From Pedobacter heparinus DSM 2366 (GTDB lineage Bacteria; Bacteroidota; Bacteroidia; Sphingobacteriales; Sphingobacteriaceae): a stretch of DNA of 64,000 bases. The stretch lies in NCBI RefSeq assembly GCF_000023825.1, contig NC_013061.1, positions 3,472,001 to 3,536,000 on the forward strand, read 5' to 3'. The notes beneath the pieces are model-generated. The model was not told the DNA's origin. It was given only the letters and a program-made list of their open reading frames with translations, and did no database searches. Numbering within the stretch: the stretch's first letter is position 1; each line of letters begins with the position of its first letter. Made by a program: the position numbers and the translations under genes. Of this stretch, positions 33,659 through 41,852 are shown in pieces.

Positions 33659-35101
33659 TTAATTGACAATGGCAGGCTGACGCAGATTTTTACCTTTTCT
33701 GCCGGTAAGGTCATCTCCCATGTCCGCTCTTGCCTCTTCCACAAAAACAAGCATTTTTTGTACAAGTTCGGGATACTGTTGCTGAACATCATAAGCCTCG
33801 CCGGGATCATGGGCCAGGTCGTATAAAGCCATTTTTACTTCCGCCCGCGTTGCGGCTCCCGGAAAACCATCTTTGCCATGGATGTCGCTGGTATAGGATA
33901 CAGAAGTATGTGGCAACACCAGTTTCCAGTTTTTATACCTTACGGCCTTGAGGCTGTTTTCATTATAGTAATAATAAAAAACCTGGCGGGGGGCTTTATC
34001 AGATCTGCCCAGCAGCAAATCTGCAAAACTTATCCCGTCTATCTTCTTTTCGGGTGGGGCGGCATGGCTAAGCTGCAGCAAAGTTGGCAGGATATCCATA
34101 TTGGTAATCAGGTTGCTGTTTACACTTCCGGCTTCCACTTTGCCCGGCCATCTGATGATGCAGGGAACACGGGTCCCTCCATCCCATATGGTCATTTTTC
34201 CTCCGCGAAACCCACCTGAAGAGCCTGCATGGTTACCGAACCTTAACCAGGGGCCATTGTCGCTCATAATTATAAGAATGGTATTTGAAGCAATTTTATT
34301 CCGGTCCAGCGATTTCATGATCTCCCCTACAGACCAGTCCAGTTCCATAATAACGTCGCCAAACAGTCCCAGCTCACTTTTACCCCTGAATGCTGCCGAG
34401 GCAGCCAGCGGCACATGGGGCATGGGATGGGCCAGGTAAAGAAAAAAAGGTGCGCTTTTATTATTTTCAATAAAGCGTACCGCTTTACGGGTAAATGTTC
34501 CGGTAAGCATGGCCTGATCATCAGGTGTACGCACATAGTCAGCAGGCTTGTCGCCATCCAGCAAGGGCAGTTCGGGATAGCTTTTTTTCCCGGCAACAGC
34601 CGCCTGGGGCTTTCCTTCATAATCCACCGGCCACATATCGTTCGAATAGGGAAGCCCGTAGAAGCTGTCGAAACCATAATGAAGCGGAAGGTTGGGGGCC
34701 TTGCTGCCCAAATGCCATTTACCCAGCATGGCAGTTTTATACCCTGCCTTTTTGAGCAGGGAGGCGATGGTTTCTTCTGCAGTGTCCAAAGCTATTTTTG
34801 AATCGGGGGACAATGCCCCCCGCAATCCGATCCGGTTTGGATAACAGCCGGTCAATAATGCTGCCCTGGACGGGCTGCAAATTGCCTGAGCAGCATTAAA
34901 GTGTGTAAACCGCATGCCTTCCTTAGCCGCTTTATTAAAATTAGGCGTTGGTATTCCAGTCATCCCATAGGGTTCGGTATCCCCGTACCCCATATCGTCC
35001 ATGTTGATAATGATCACATTCGGACGTTGCGTTTTGGTGGTCTGGGCCCTGCCAGCAGCAAAAAAACAGCAAAATGATAGTATAAAAAGCCCGGTTTTCA
35101 T
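33659..35101 (-). CDS. Secreted type I sulfatase (arylsulfatase A-like)
   Basis: Hydrolyses sulfate esters outside the cytoplasm; signal peptide about 1-19. The formylglycine site is the Cys type, Cys75 in CSPSRAALLTG, so it needs an FGE or anSME maturase not encoded here. Metal ligands are in MDDMGYGD (Asp35, Asp36) and MSDNGPW. The GKWHLG motif and HPMPHVPL are also typical. Length 480 is normal. It lies 2 bases after kduD and 21 bases before the SGNH gene. With kduI/kduD this points to a sulfated uronate-containing polymer such as chondroitin or heparan sulfate (inference). Confidence 0.92.
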   Translation of the reverse strand: MKTGLFILSFCCFFAAGRAQTTKTQRPNVIIINMDDMGYGDTEPYGMTGIPTPNFNKAAKEGMRFTHFNAAQAICSPSRAALLTGCYPNRIGLRGALSPDSKIALDTAEETIASLLKKAGYKTAMLGKWHLGSKAPNLPLHYGFDSFYGLPYSNDMWPVDYEGKPQAAVAGKKSYPELPLLDGDKPADYVRTPDDQAMLTGTFTRKAVRFIENNKSAPFFLYLAHPMPHVPLAASAAFRGKSELGLFGDVIMELDWSVGEIMKSLDRNKIASNTILIIMSDNGPWLRFGNHAGSSGGFRGGKMTIWDGGTRVPCIIRWPGKVEAGSVNSNLITNMDILPTLLQLSHAAPPEKKIDGISFADLLLGRSDKAPRQVFYYYYNENSLKAVRYKNWKLVLPHTSVSYTSDIHGKDGFPGAATRAEVKMALYDLAHDPGEAYDVQQQYPELVQKMLVFVEEARADMGDDLTGRKGKNLRQPAIVN

Positions 35102-35103
35102 AA

Positions 35104-35874
35104 TTATCTGCCCATCCAGCCACCATCGACTGTCATCACTGTACCGTGCATGTAATCTGATGCTGCCGATGCCAGGAATACCACAGGCCCTTTGAAATCT
35201 TCGGCTTCACCCCAGCGGCCTGCAGGGATGCGTTCCATGATAGAGCGGCTCCGGTTTTCATCGGCCCTTAATGCCGTAGTATTGTCGGTAGAGATATAGC
35301 CGGGTGCAATGGCATTTACATTTACGCCTTTTGCGGCCCATTCATTGGCAAAAGCCTTGGTTAACTGACCAATGGCACCTTTACTGGCAGCATAACCCGG
35401 TACGGTAATGCCCCCCTGGAAGGTAAGCAAAGAGGCTGTAAAGATCACTTTACCGCTTCCCCTGGCTATCATGTCCCTTCCAATTTCCCTGGTCAGGATA
35501 AAAGGGGCCGTCTGGTTTACTGCGATCACTTCATCCCAGAACTCGTCGGGATGCTCGGCAATAGGTTTTCTCAGAATGGTGCCCGCATTGTTCACCAGGA
35601 TATCGATTACCGGATGATCTGCCTTTACCTGTGCACAAAATGAATTGATCGCTTCGCGCTCGTTAAAGTTACACTGATAAGCATAAAATTTTCTTCCCAA
35701 TGCAGTTACAGCTCCGGCAACTTCGCTGCCTTCAAGTTCCAGATTGGCCGACACCCCAATGATGTCTGCCCCGGCTTCAGCCAATGCTTCGGCCATTGCC
35801 TTGCCAATACCGCGTTTACAACCGGTAACCAAAGCTATTTTTCCTTTTAAATTAAATAAATCAAGTACTGCCAT
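35104..35874 (-). CDS. kduD: SDR oxidoreductase, KduD-like
   Basis: Most like 2-deoxy-D-gluconate 3-dehydrogenase / 2-keto-3-deoxygluconate-forming KduD. KduD reduces 3-deoxy-D-glycero-2,5-hexodiulosonate, the product of KduI, to 2-keto-3-deoxygluconate. SDR motifs are complete: TGCKRGIG (17-24), NNAG, Ser148, Tyr161 and Lys165 (YAASK). LFNLKGKIALVTG and the APGYISTDNTTALR segment are typical of KduD. Length 256 fits. The genes for the next steps (KDG kinase and aldolase) are not in the window. Confidence 0.87.
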   Translation of the reverse strand: MAVLDLFNLKGKIALVTGCKRGIGKAMAEALAEAGADIIGVSANLELEGSEVAGAVTALGRKFYAYQCNFNEREAINSFCAQVKADHPVIDILVNNAGTILRKPIAEHPDEFWDEVIAVNQTAPFILTREIGRDMIARGSGKVIFTASLLTFQGGITVPGYAASKGAIGQLTKAFANEWAAKGVNVNAIAPGYISTDNTTALRADENRSRSIMERIPAGRWGEAEDFKGPVVFLASAASDYMHGTVMTVDGGWMGR

Positions 35875-35891
35875 TTTTATTGCTTTATAAA

Positions 35892-37028
35892 TTATTGCAC
35901 ACTTACCTTTAAAGGCTGCTGCAATTGCTGTTTAAAATTATTCAGATAATTAAACCAGGCCTGGGCCGTGGTTATTTCATTTCCCTTGCTCCATGCAGAG
36001 CCATTATAATATACTACAGGCTCGCCATTTTTGGCAGTAGCATGGCTAAGTAAATGGGTCTTATCGGTATCCATTGTTACAGGCTGACCTGTAACAATGG
36101 TGGCTACGCCAGTGGTACCATCAACACCGTGCTGAGGTTCCCAGTATCCTAAAATACCTTGCTGCTCATCCATTAAAATGGTTCCGGGTTCTTTTCTTTT
36201 CACGATACCTACGACTACCGGCAGCATATCACCGTTATAAGTATACACTGCCTCCACCCTGTTCAGGTGCGAACCGGCATCCAGACTGATGGTTTTAAGC
36301 ACTTTCACAGATTTTCCGGCTACATCCCAGGCATCATAACCGAGCTGGAACGTGGTGCGCAGCGGTCCATTGTCGAGCACCTTCCAGTTGTGGTAATTTA
36401 AAGGAAAATAAACAGAATCTTTTACATAAGGAGCAATATCACCAGCACCCAGGGTCAGGCCTACACTGTAATAATCCATTCCATCACCGTGGTCCGTATG
36501 GTAATCACCTGTCTTGTACCAGTCGTTGATCACCAGTTTACTTGTCCTTTTTACCCATACATCGGTTCCAAAAGCATTGTCTTTTCTTCCTTCCAGGGCT
36601 TTGCCATACATGCGGAAAGCTACTTTATCGTTTTCCCAGGCAAAATCGTCAAAACGTTCAGGCACATAGCGGCCATAAGCTTTTTTTGCAACCGGCGCTG
36701 GTTTTCCAGCAACGATCAAAAGTTTGGCAGTGCCATTTGCTTTCAGGCTAAGCTGCACCAACAGGTTTTGTATCGATGCCTGTCCGCGGTGTTCCAGCTG
36801 AAAAGGAACTTCTTTTTTGGTAAGCGCATTGAGCACCTTAAAATTCGCCGTATCAATACGCGGATATTTAGCCGTTATCTGAGCCCAGCTAAGGCTTACA
36901 ACTGCATTTATCCGCTCTATTTTTGCAGGATTACTTACTGTTAGGATTGCTTTGGCACCGGTTTGCTGTGCCATCAGAGCTGAAGACAGTGCAGGGAACA
37001 ACAGTAAAAAACCAATTATTCTTTTCAT
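35892..37028 (-). CDS. DUF4861 secreted protein
   Basis: A 378-residue exported protein (signal peptide about 1-20, ending LMA-QQT) of the DUF4861 family. Family members cluster with pectin and glycosaminoglycan degradation genes; I know of no assigned reaction that I can state with confidence. Visible features: an N-terminal strand-rich segment (ILTVSNPAKIERINAVVSLS), then GRYVPERFDDFAWENDKVAFR and YKTGDYHTDHGDGMDYYSVG, whose clustered His/Asp residues look like a metal or active site. Spaced 17-18 bases from kduD and kduI. A sugar-acid lactonase, mutarotase-like or lyase role is possible. Confidence 0.8.
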   Translation of the reverse strand: MKRIIGFLLLFPALSSALMAQQTGAKAILTVSNPAKIERINAVVSLSWAQITAKYPRIDTANFKVLNALTKKEVPFQLEHRGQASIQNLLVQLSLKANGTAKLLIVAGKPAPVAKKAYGRYVPERFDDFAWENDKVAFRMYGKALEGRKDNAFGTDVWVKRTSKLVINDWYKTGDYHTDHGDGMDYYSVGLTLGAGDIAPYVKDSVYFPLNYHNWKVLDNGPLRTTFQLGYDAWDVAGKSVKVLKTISLDAGSHLNRVEAVYTYNGDMLPVVVGIVKRKEPGTILMDEQQGILGYWEPQHGVDGTTGVATIVTGQPVTMDTDKTHLLSHATAKNGEPVVYYNGSAWSKGNEITTAQAWFNYLNNFKQQLQQPLKVSVQ

Positions 37029-37046
37029 CTTATTCTTGTTTAATCC

Positions 37047-37889
37047 TTATTTTAAATCATTAATTGCACAATGGTCCATATCCCCATAGTCCAGGTTTTC
37101 GCCGGCCATACCCCAGATAAAGGTATAATTGCTGGTTCCTGCACCAGAATGGATAGACCAGTTTGGCGAAATTACGGCCTGCTCGTTCTGCATCCAGATG
37201 TGCCTGGTTTCCTGAGGTTCGCCCATAAAATGACACACACTCTGTCCTTTTGGCACTTCAAAATAGAAATAGACTTCCATCCTTCTGTCGTGCGTATGTG
37301 CCGGCATGGTATTCCATACACTTCCGCTTTTCAATTCGGTCATTCCCATTTGCAGCTGGCAGGTTGGCAATACACTGTTTACCAGCAATTTATTGATCAC
37401 CCTGTGATTTGCAGTTTCCGGCGTACCGAGTTCAACAATTTCAGCATCCGCTTTTGAAACCTTTTTGTTTGGATAAGTATGGTGCGCAGGGGCAGAATTG
37501 ATGTAGAATTTTGCCGGGTTACTTTTATCATCTGAGGCAAAAGTTACTTCTTTAGTACCTTTGCCCAGGTATAGGGCTTCTTTAAATTCCAGTTCGTAAG
37601 TGATGCCATCGGCAACAATTTTACCTTTTGCACCGACGTTAATGATGCCCAGTTCCCTTCTTTCCAGGAAATAAGCAGCTTTAAGATTTTCAGGATTAGA
37701 CAACGCTACGGCTTCATTTACAGGCATTACCCCGCCTGTGATGTAACGGTCAAAATGAGACAGTGTCAAATTAACAGCATCAGCTTCAAACAAGCTTTCC
37801 ATTAAAAAATTCTTACGCAGAGCGGCGGTATCAAATTGCTTTGCTTCACCGGGACTAACTGCATAGCGGCTTTCAAAAGATGTTTTCAT
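37047..37889 (-). CDS. kduI: 5-dehydro-4-deoxy-D-glucuronate isomerase
   Basis: Converts 5-keto-4-deoxyuronate (from unsaturated uronates released by pectin or glycosaminoglycan lyases) to 3-deoxy-D-glycero-2,5-hexodiulosonate. Zinc-cupin enzyme: the metal site is in [17 protein letters not shown] (HxHx5E). Other family landmarks are [24 protein letters not shown], seen in short pieces, [15 protein letters not shown] and [19 protein letters not shown]. Length 280 is standard. First metabolic gene after lacI, 67 bases downstream of its stop; a promoter could sit in that gap, but no clear -7 box is present there. Confidence 0.95.
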   Translation of the reverse strand: MKTSFESRYAVSPGEAKQFDTAALRKNFLMESLFEADAVNLTLSHFDRYITGGVMPVNEAVALSNPENLKAAYFLERRELGIINVGAKGKIVADGITYELEFKEALYLGKGTKEVTFASDDKSNPAKFYINSAPAHHTYPNKKVSKADAEIVELGTPETANHRVINKLLVNSVLPTCQLQMGMTELKSGSVWNTMPAHTHDRRMEVYFYFEVPKGQSVCHFMGEPQETRHIWMQNEQAVISPNWSIHSGAGTSNYTFIWGMAGENLDYGDMDHCAINDLK

Positions 37890-37956
37890 GTATATATATT
37901 ATTTGTTCTTATTTATTTCTGCAATTCAAAGAATCGCTTTTGTGTTTAATTAAAAT

Positions 37957-39000
37957 CTAAATTGTACTGGTCGACATTCTGCTGATCAGTTTTACAGGGA
38001 TAATGATGGGTTCGGTCTTATATACAGCCCCTTCCTGTTCGGCAGCCAGCAAGTCGACCAGTGTTTCCACAATCCGCCTGCCTACCAGGTTCGGAAACTG
38101 CTCAACAGAAGTAACCGCGGGGCTAATGATTGCGGTTCGGGGATCGTTAGAGTACCCGGCAATTTTTAAGCTTTCCGGTACGGCTATGCCCCTGGCTTTG
38201 GCAAATTCAATGGCCGCAATGGCCGTAGTATCGTTATCGGCAAACAAGGCATCGGGCACTGCAGTAGTTTCAAACAATTTATGCATGGCCTTAAAGGCAT
38301 TTTCATGGCTCAGTTCCTGATGAAATACCCAGTCCTGGTTTACCGATAAACCATGCGCTTCCATCGCTTTTAAAAAACCTGCGGCCCGGTCCTGGTACAG
38401 GTTAGAGGTTAAGGGCCCAGAAACATGGGCAATTCTTTTGCAGCCTGCTGCAATCAGGTGACTGGTAGCGGCATAGGCCCCCTGGAAATCATCTCCCTTA
38501 ATCAATGTGGCCCTATAGGCCTTTACCGGCACCCTATCGTAAAAAATGACCGGGGTACCATGTTCCACGAATTTATCAAAGTGCGCAAAATCTATGGTCT
38601 GCAAAGTACAGGCGGCAATCAATGCGTCCACCCTTGAAGCGTAAAGTGTTTCGGCCAGTTCCCGTTCCATACTTACTGAGTCGTTAGACTGGCAAATGAT
38701 GAGGTTATAACCATGTTTGTGCAGGTCGTTCTGAATGGTCGTGATCACTTCGGCATGAAAAAACATGGAAACCCTCGGAATAATCAGTCCTACTGTGCGT
38801 GTCTTATTACTCCTTAATCCTGAAGCCATGTGATTTCTTCTATAGCCCAGTTTAGTAGCCATTTCTACCACATCGTTCCTGGTCTTTTCTTTCACATAGG
38901 GATGGTTGTTTAAAGCCCTTGAAATGGTTGCAGGTGAAAGCTTTAAAGCTTCAGCAATATCCAGTATGGTATTTTGATAAGTCTTTTTTCCAGTTGCCAT
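37957..39000 (-). CDS. LacI-family transcriptional regulator
   Basis: Repressor or activator with a sugar-type effector domain. The N-terminal helix-turn-helix is at about 12-31 (DIAEALKLSPATISRALN). The hinge helix and periplasmic-binding-protein-like domain follow (TRTVGLIIPRVSMFFHAEV; GCKRIAHVSGP; PDALFADNDTTAIAAIEFA). Length 347 is usual. It heads the uronate/sulfatase gene row on the same strand, so it most likely controls it, with a KDG-pathway intermediate as probable effector (inference). A perfect LacI-type palindrome lies 43-56 bases upstream of its start. Confidence 0.92.
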   Translation of the reverse strand: MATGKKTYQNTILDIAEALKLSPATISRALNNHPYVKEKTRNDVVEMATKLGYRRNHMASGLRSNKTRTVGLIIPRVSMFFHAEVITTIQNDLHKHGYNLIICQSNDSVSMERELAETLYASRVDALIAACTLQTIDFAHFDKFVEHGTPVIFYDRVPVKAYRATLIKGDDFQGAYAATSHLIAAGCKRIAHVSGPLTSNLYQDRAAGFLKAMEAHGLSVNQDWVFHQELSHENAFKAMHKLFETTAVPDALFADNDTTAIAAIEFAKARGIAVPESLKIAGYSNDPRTAIISPAVTSVEQFPNLVGRRIVETLVDLLAAEQEGAVYKTEPIIIPVKLISRMSTSTI

Positions 39001-39042
39001 AAACCTGTAATAATTGGCAAGCTAGCATTTTTTTTAATTATC

Positions 39043-39056
39043 TGAAAACGTTTTCA
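39043..39056. promoter_or_regulatory. LacI-family operator palindrome
   Basis: TGAAAACGTTTTCA, a perfect 14-bp palindrome with the central CG typical of LacI/GalR-family operators. It lies 43 bases upstream of the lacI ATG and about 64 bases upstream of the lutA -7 candidate, so it fits autoregulation of lacI and its downstream row best. Confidence 0.75.
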
Positions 39057-39064
39057 TAATTTAT

Positions 39065-39078
39065 CGGTATTGTTACCG
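39065..39078. promoter_or_regulatory. CGGTA-ttgt-TACCG dyad in the lacI-lutA gap
   Basis: A perfect 5-bp inverted repeat with a 4-base spacer, 9 bases from the LacI palindrome and upstream of the lut promoter candidate. Possible second operator. Confidence 0.25.
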
Positions 39079-39119
39079 GGGGTATGACAGCACAGGATGG
39101 TCTGATGAGTTAAAAACGC

Positions 39120-39127
39120 TATCTTTA
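39120..39127 (+). promoter_or_regulatory. Weak -7 box of lutABC
   Basis: TATCTTTA differs from TAnnTTTG only in the last base; 21 bases before the lutA ATG. Confidence 0.3.
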
Positions 39128-39148
39128 ACCCCATAACCCTATATATAC

Positions 39149-39883
39149 ATGAACGTAGGCCTTTTCATACCTTGTTATATCGATCAGTTTTATCCAAATG
39201 CCGCTATTGCCACATTAAATCTATTAAGCAAACTTGGCATAACAGTAAAATATCCTGTCAACCAGACCTGTTGCGGACAACCCATGGCCAATTCGGGATT
39301 TGAGCATTTAACCCAGGGCTGCAATGAGTTGTTTATAGATAATTTTGCTGAATTTGACTATATCGTTTCTCCGTCGGGAAGCTGTGTGCTGCATATAAAA
39401 GACCATTTACACTCGCCAACAGCGGAGGAAAAGGCGTCAGGGATCAGGAAAAAAGTTTATGAGCTTACAGAGTTTTTAACGGATGTACTTAAGGTAGATA
39501 AACTGAGTGCAAGGTTTCCGCATAAGGTGGGCGTACACCAAAGCTGCCACGGCCAAAGGGGATTGATGCTGGCACAAATGACAGAGCTGGTTGCTGCCCC
39601 ATTTTCGAAACCTTTGCAGCTGTTAAAAATGGTAGAGGGACTGGAGCTGGTGGAGCTGAGCAGGCCGGATGAATGCTGTGGTTTTGGGGGTACGTTTTGT
39701 GTGGCCGAGGAGGCCGTATCTGTAAAAATGGGCAAAGACCGGGTGGCAGATCATGTAAACCATGGTGCGGAATACATTACGGCAGCAGATATGTCGTGCT
39801 TAATGCATATGGAGGGGATCCTGCGCCGACAAAACAGCAAGGTAAAGGTACTGCACATTGCAGAAATATTAAATGCAGAATAG
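39149..39883 (+). CDS. lutA: Lactate utilisation protein A (CCG-domain Fe-S oxidoreductase)
   Basis: Part of LutABC, the non-flavin L-lactate oxidation complex that gives pyruvate. Two cysteine-rich CCG domains are visible: TCCGQP (Cys41-Cys42) and DECCGFGGTFC near residue 175, with single partner cysteines in FIPCYIDQFYP and HQSCHGQRG. Length 244 is standard. lutB begins 11 bases later. The gene is divergent from lacI across 148 bases. Confidence 0.93.
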   Translation: MNVGLFIPCYIDQFYPNAAIATLNLLSKLGITVKYPVNQTCCGQPMANSGFEHLTQGCNELFIDNFAEFDYIVSPSGSCVLHIKDHLHSPTAEEKASGIRKKVYELTEFLTDVLKVDKLSARFPHKVGVHQSCHGQRGLMLAQMTELVAAPFSKPLQLLKMVEGLELVELSRPDECCGFGGTFCVAEEAVSVKMGKDRVADHVNHGAEYITAADMSCLMHMEGILRRQNSKVKVLHIAEILNAE

Positions 39884-39894
39884 TAAGAAAACAG

Positions 39895-41271
39895 ATGAGT
39901 TCAGCAACAAAAGACCATGCCGGATTATCGGACATTTTTAATAAAGACGAAGCAAGGGTAGACTGGCACGATGAAACCTTATGGTTTGTGCGCGCCAAAC
40001 GTGATAAAGCCGCCCATAACCTTCCGGAATGGGAATCCCTGAGAGAGACAGCCTCACTGATCAAGAACAATGTACTTTCCAACCTGTACAATTACCTGGT
40101 TGAATTTGAAACTCAGGCCCAAAAAAACGGGATAACCGTACACTGGGCAGCCAATGCCGAAGAACACAACCGGATTGTGCATGGCATATTGAAAGCGCAT
40201 AGTGTAAACAGGCTGATCAAGAGCAAATCTATGCTTACCGAGGAGTGCCATTTAAATGAGTACCTTAAAAACAACGGGATCGATGTGATTGATACCGATC
40301 TGGGAGAGCGGATTGTACAGCTTGCACAGGAACCGCCGAGCCATATTGTATTGCCCTGCATCCATAAGAAGAAAGAAGAAATAGGCGAACTGTTCCATGA
40401 ACACCTGGGCACTCCAAAGGGGATGGCCGATCCTTTGTTTTTAACGGCAGCGGCCAGGGAACACCTTAGGGAGACCTTTTTAACACGCAAAGCAGCTATT
40501 ACAGGCGTAAATTTTGCCGTTGCAGAAACCGGGGAATTTGTGGTTTGCACCAATGAGGGCAATGCCGACATGGGCGCACATCTGGCTGATGTACATATTG
40601 CCTGCATGGGGATTGAAAAGATCATCCCAAAACGGACAAACCTGGGGGTGTTTTTAAGGTTGCTGACCAGGAGTGCTACTGGCCAGCCTATCACCACTTA
40701 TTCCAGTCATTTTAAAAAACCGAGACCTGGACAGGAAATGCACATTGTGCTGGTAGACAATGGCCGGACCACACAACTGAGCCGCCCAGATTTCAGAAAC
40801 TCGCTGAAGTGTATCCGCTGTGCGGCCTGTATGAACACCTGCCCGGTTTACCGCAGAAGCGGGGGCCATAGCTATCATACTGCAGTAGCCGGCCCTATTG
40901 GCTCTATACTTGCCCCTAACCTGGACATGCGTGAATATGCAGACCTGCCATTTGCCTCTACCCTATGCGGTTCCTGCAGCAATGTTTGTCCGGTTAAGAT
41001 CAATATCCACGAACAGCTGTACAAATGGCGGCAGGTTATTGTTAAAGAGGGTTATGCAGACCCCAAAAAGAAACTGGCGATGAAAGCCATGGAATTTACC
41101 TTATCCAGCCCTTTTGTTTACAAAAACGCAGGTAAAGCAGGCCGATGGTTTATGAAACATGCCCCATTTACGGTAAATAACAAGCTAAACCTTTGGTACC
41201 AGCAGCGTGAAATGCCGGAAGTACCTCAGCAATCGTTTGGAGAATGGTATAAAAAGAACAAAAAAGCATGA
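39895..41271 (+). CDS. lutB: Lactate utilisation protein B (LUD plus ferredoxin domains)
   Basis: Electron-transfer subunit of LutABC. Residues about 60-300 are the LUD domain (LTEECHLNEYLKNNGIDVIDTDLGER read in parts; VVCTNEGNADMG). Residues about 300-370 have two 4Fe-4S motifs: CIRCAACMNTCP and CGSCSNVCP. The start chosen is the ATG at 39895, 11 bases after the lutA stop; the same frame is open upstream into lutA, but that longer version would overlap a clear gene and add unrelated sequence. 458 residues. Overlaps lutC by four bases. Confidence 0.93.
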   Translation: MSSATKDHAGLSDIFNKDEARVDWHDETLWFVRAKRDKAAHNLPEWESLRETASLIKNNVLSNLYNYLVEFETQAQKNGITVHWAANAEEHNRIVHGILKAHSVNRLIKSKSMLTEECHLNEYLKNNGIDVIDTDLGERIVQLAQEPPSHIVLPCIHKKKEEIGELFHEHLGTPKGMADPLFLTAAAREHLRETFLTRKAAITGVNFAVAETGEFVVCTNEGNADMGAHLADVHIACMGIEKIIPKRTNLGVFLRLLTRSATGQPITTYSSHFKKPRPGQEMHIVLVDNGRTTQLSRPDFRNSLKCIRCAACMNTCPVYRRSGGHSYHTAVAGPIGSILAPNLDMREYADLPFASTLCGSCSNVCPVKINIHEQLYKWRQVIVKEGYADPKKKLAMKAMEFTLSSPFVYKNAGKAGRWFMKHAPFTVNNKLNLWYQQREMPEVPQQSFGEWYKKNKKA

Positions 41272-41849
41272 GTAGCAGAGCACAGATATTAGCCAGCGTA
41301 TTACAAAACCAGCCTGAACTGCAGGCCTTACCGGAAGATTTACAGACCAGCTTTCCTGCAGCAGATCCTGTGGAAGCTTTTAAAAATGTACTGACAACCA
41401 TTGGAGGTGCATTTATTGAAGTTTCAGATTATCTGGCTATACAAAACTATATATCAGAACATTTTGCCGGACAGCGTGTGGTTTCTACTTTACCGGAACT
41501 GGCAGCAATAAGCGAAAAGGGCTGGGAAAACCAGGACCCGCACAGCTACGCAAATGTAGACCTGGCCATCATTACCGCCCATTTCGGGGTAGCAGAAAAT
41601 GCGGCCTTATGGATTACAGAAGACCTGATGCAGCAAAGGGCTGTACCTTTTATTTGTCAGCAACTGGCTGTTGTGATCAGCAAAAAGTACATTGTACAAA
41701 CCATGCATGATGCCTATTTAAAAATAGGTACCGCGGATTATGGTTTCGGGAGTTTCATAGCCGGCCCTTCTAAAACGGCAGATATAGAGCAATCGCTGGT
41801 GCTTGGCGCACATGGGCCAAAAAGCATGACGGTGTTTGCGCTGGATTAA
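41268..41849 (+). CDS. lutC: Lactate utilisation protein C (LUD domain)
   Basis: Small LUD-domain subunit of LutABC, 193 residues. ADPVEAFKNVLTTIGGAFIEV, the DLAIITAHFGVAENAALWIT core and the GSFIAGPSKTADIEQSLVLG signature with the GAHGPKSM end are all typical. The ATGA overlap with lutB indicates coupled translation. It converges on the MFS transporter with 3 bases between the stops and no terminator. Confidence 0.92.
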   Translation: MSSRAQILASVLQNQPELQALPEDLQTSFPAADPVEAFKNVLTTIGGAFIEVSDYLAIQNYISEHFAGQRVVSTLPELAAISEKGWENQDPHSYANVDLAIITAHFGVAENAALWITEDLMQQRAVPFICQQLAVVISKKYIVQTMHDAYLKIGTADYGFGSFIAGPSKTADIEQSLVLGAHGPKSMTVFALD

Positions 41850-41852
41850 TGA

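Noticed and set aside
32531..39000. A complete polysaccharide utilisation locus
   Set aside because: No SusC/SusD pair, lyase or glycoside hydrolase is present, so I call it a uronate/sulfatase module only.
39673..41271. Longer 532-residue version of lutB starting inside lutA
   Set aside because: The extra N-terminal residues are only the +1 frame of the lutA 3' end. The ATG at 39895 just after the lutA stop gives the known LutB N-terminus and length.
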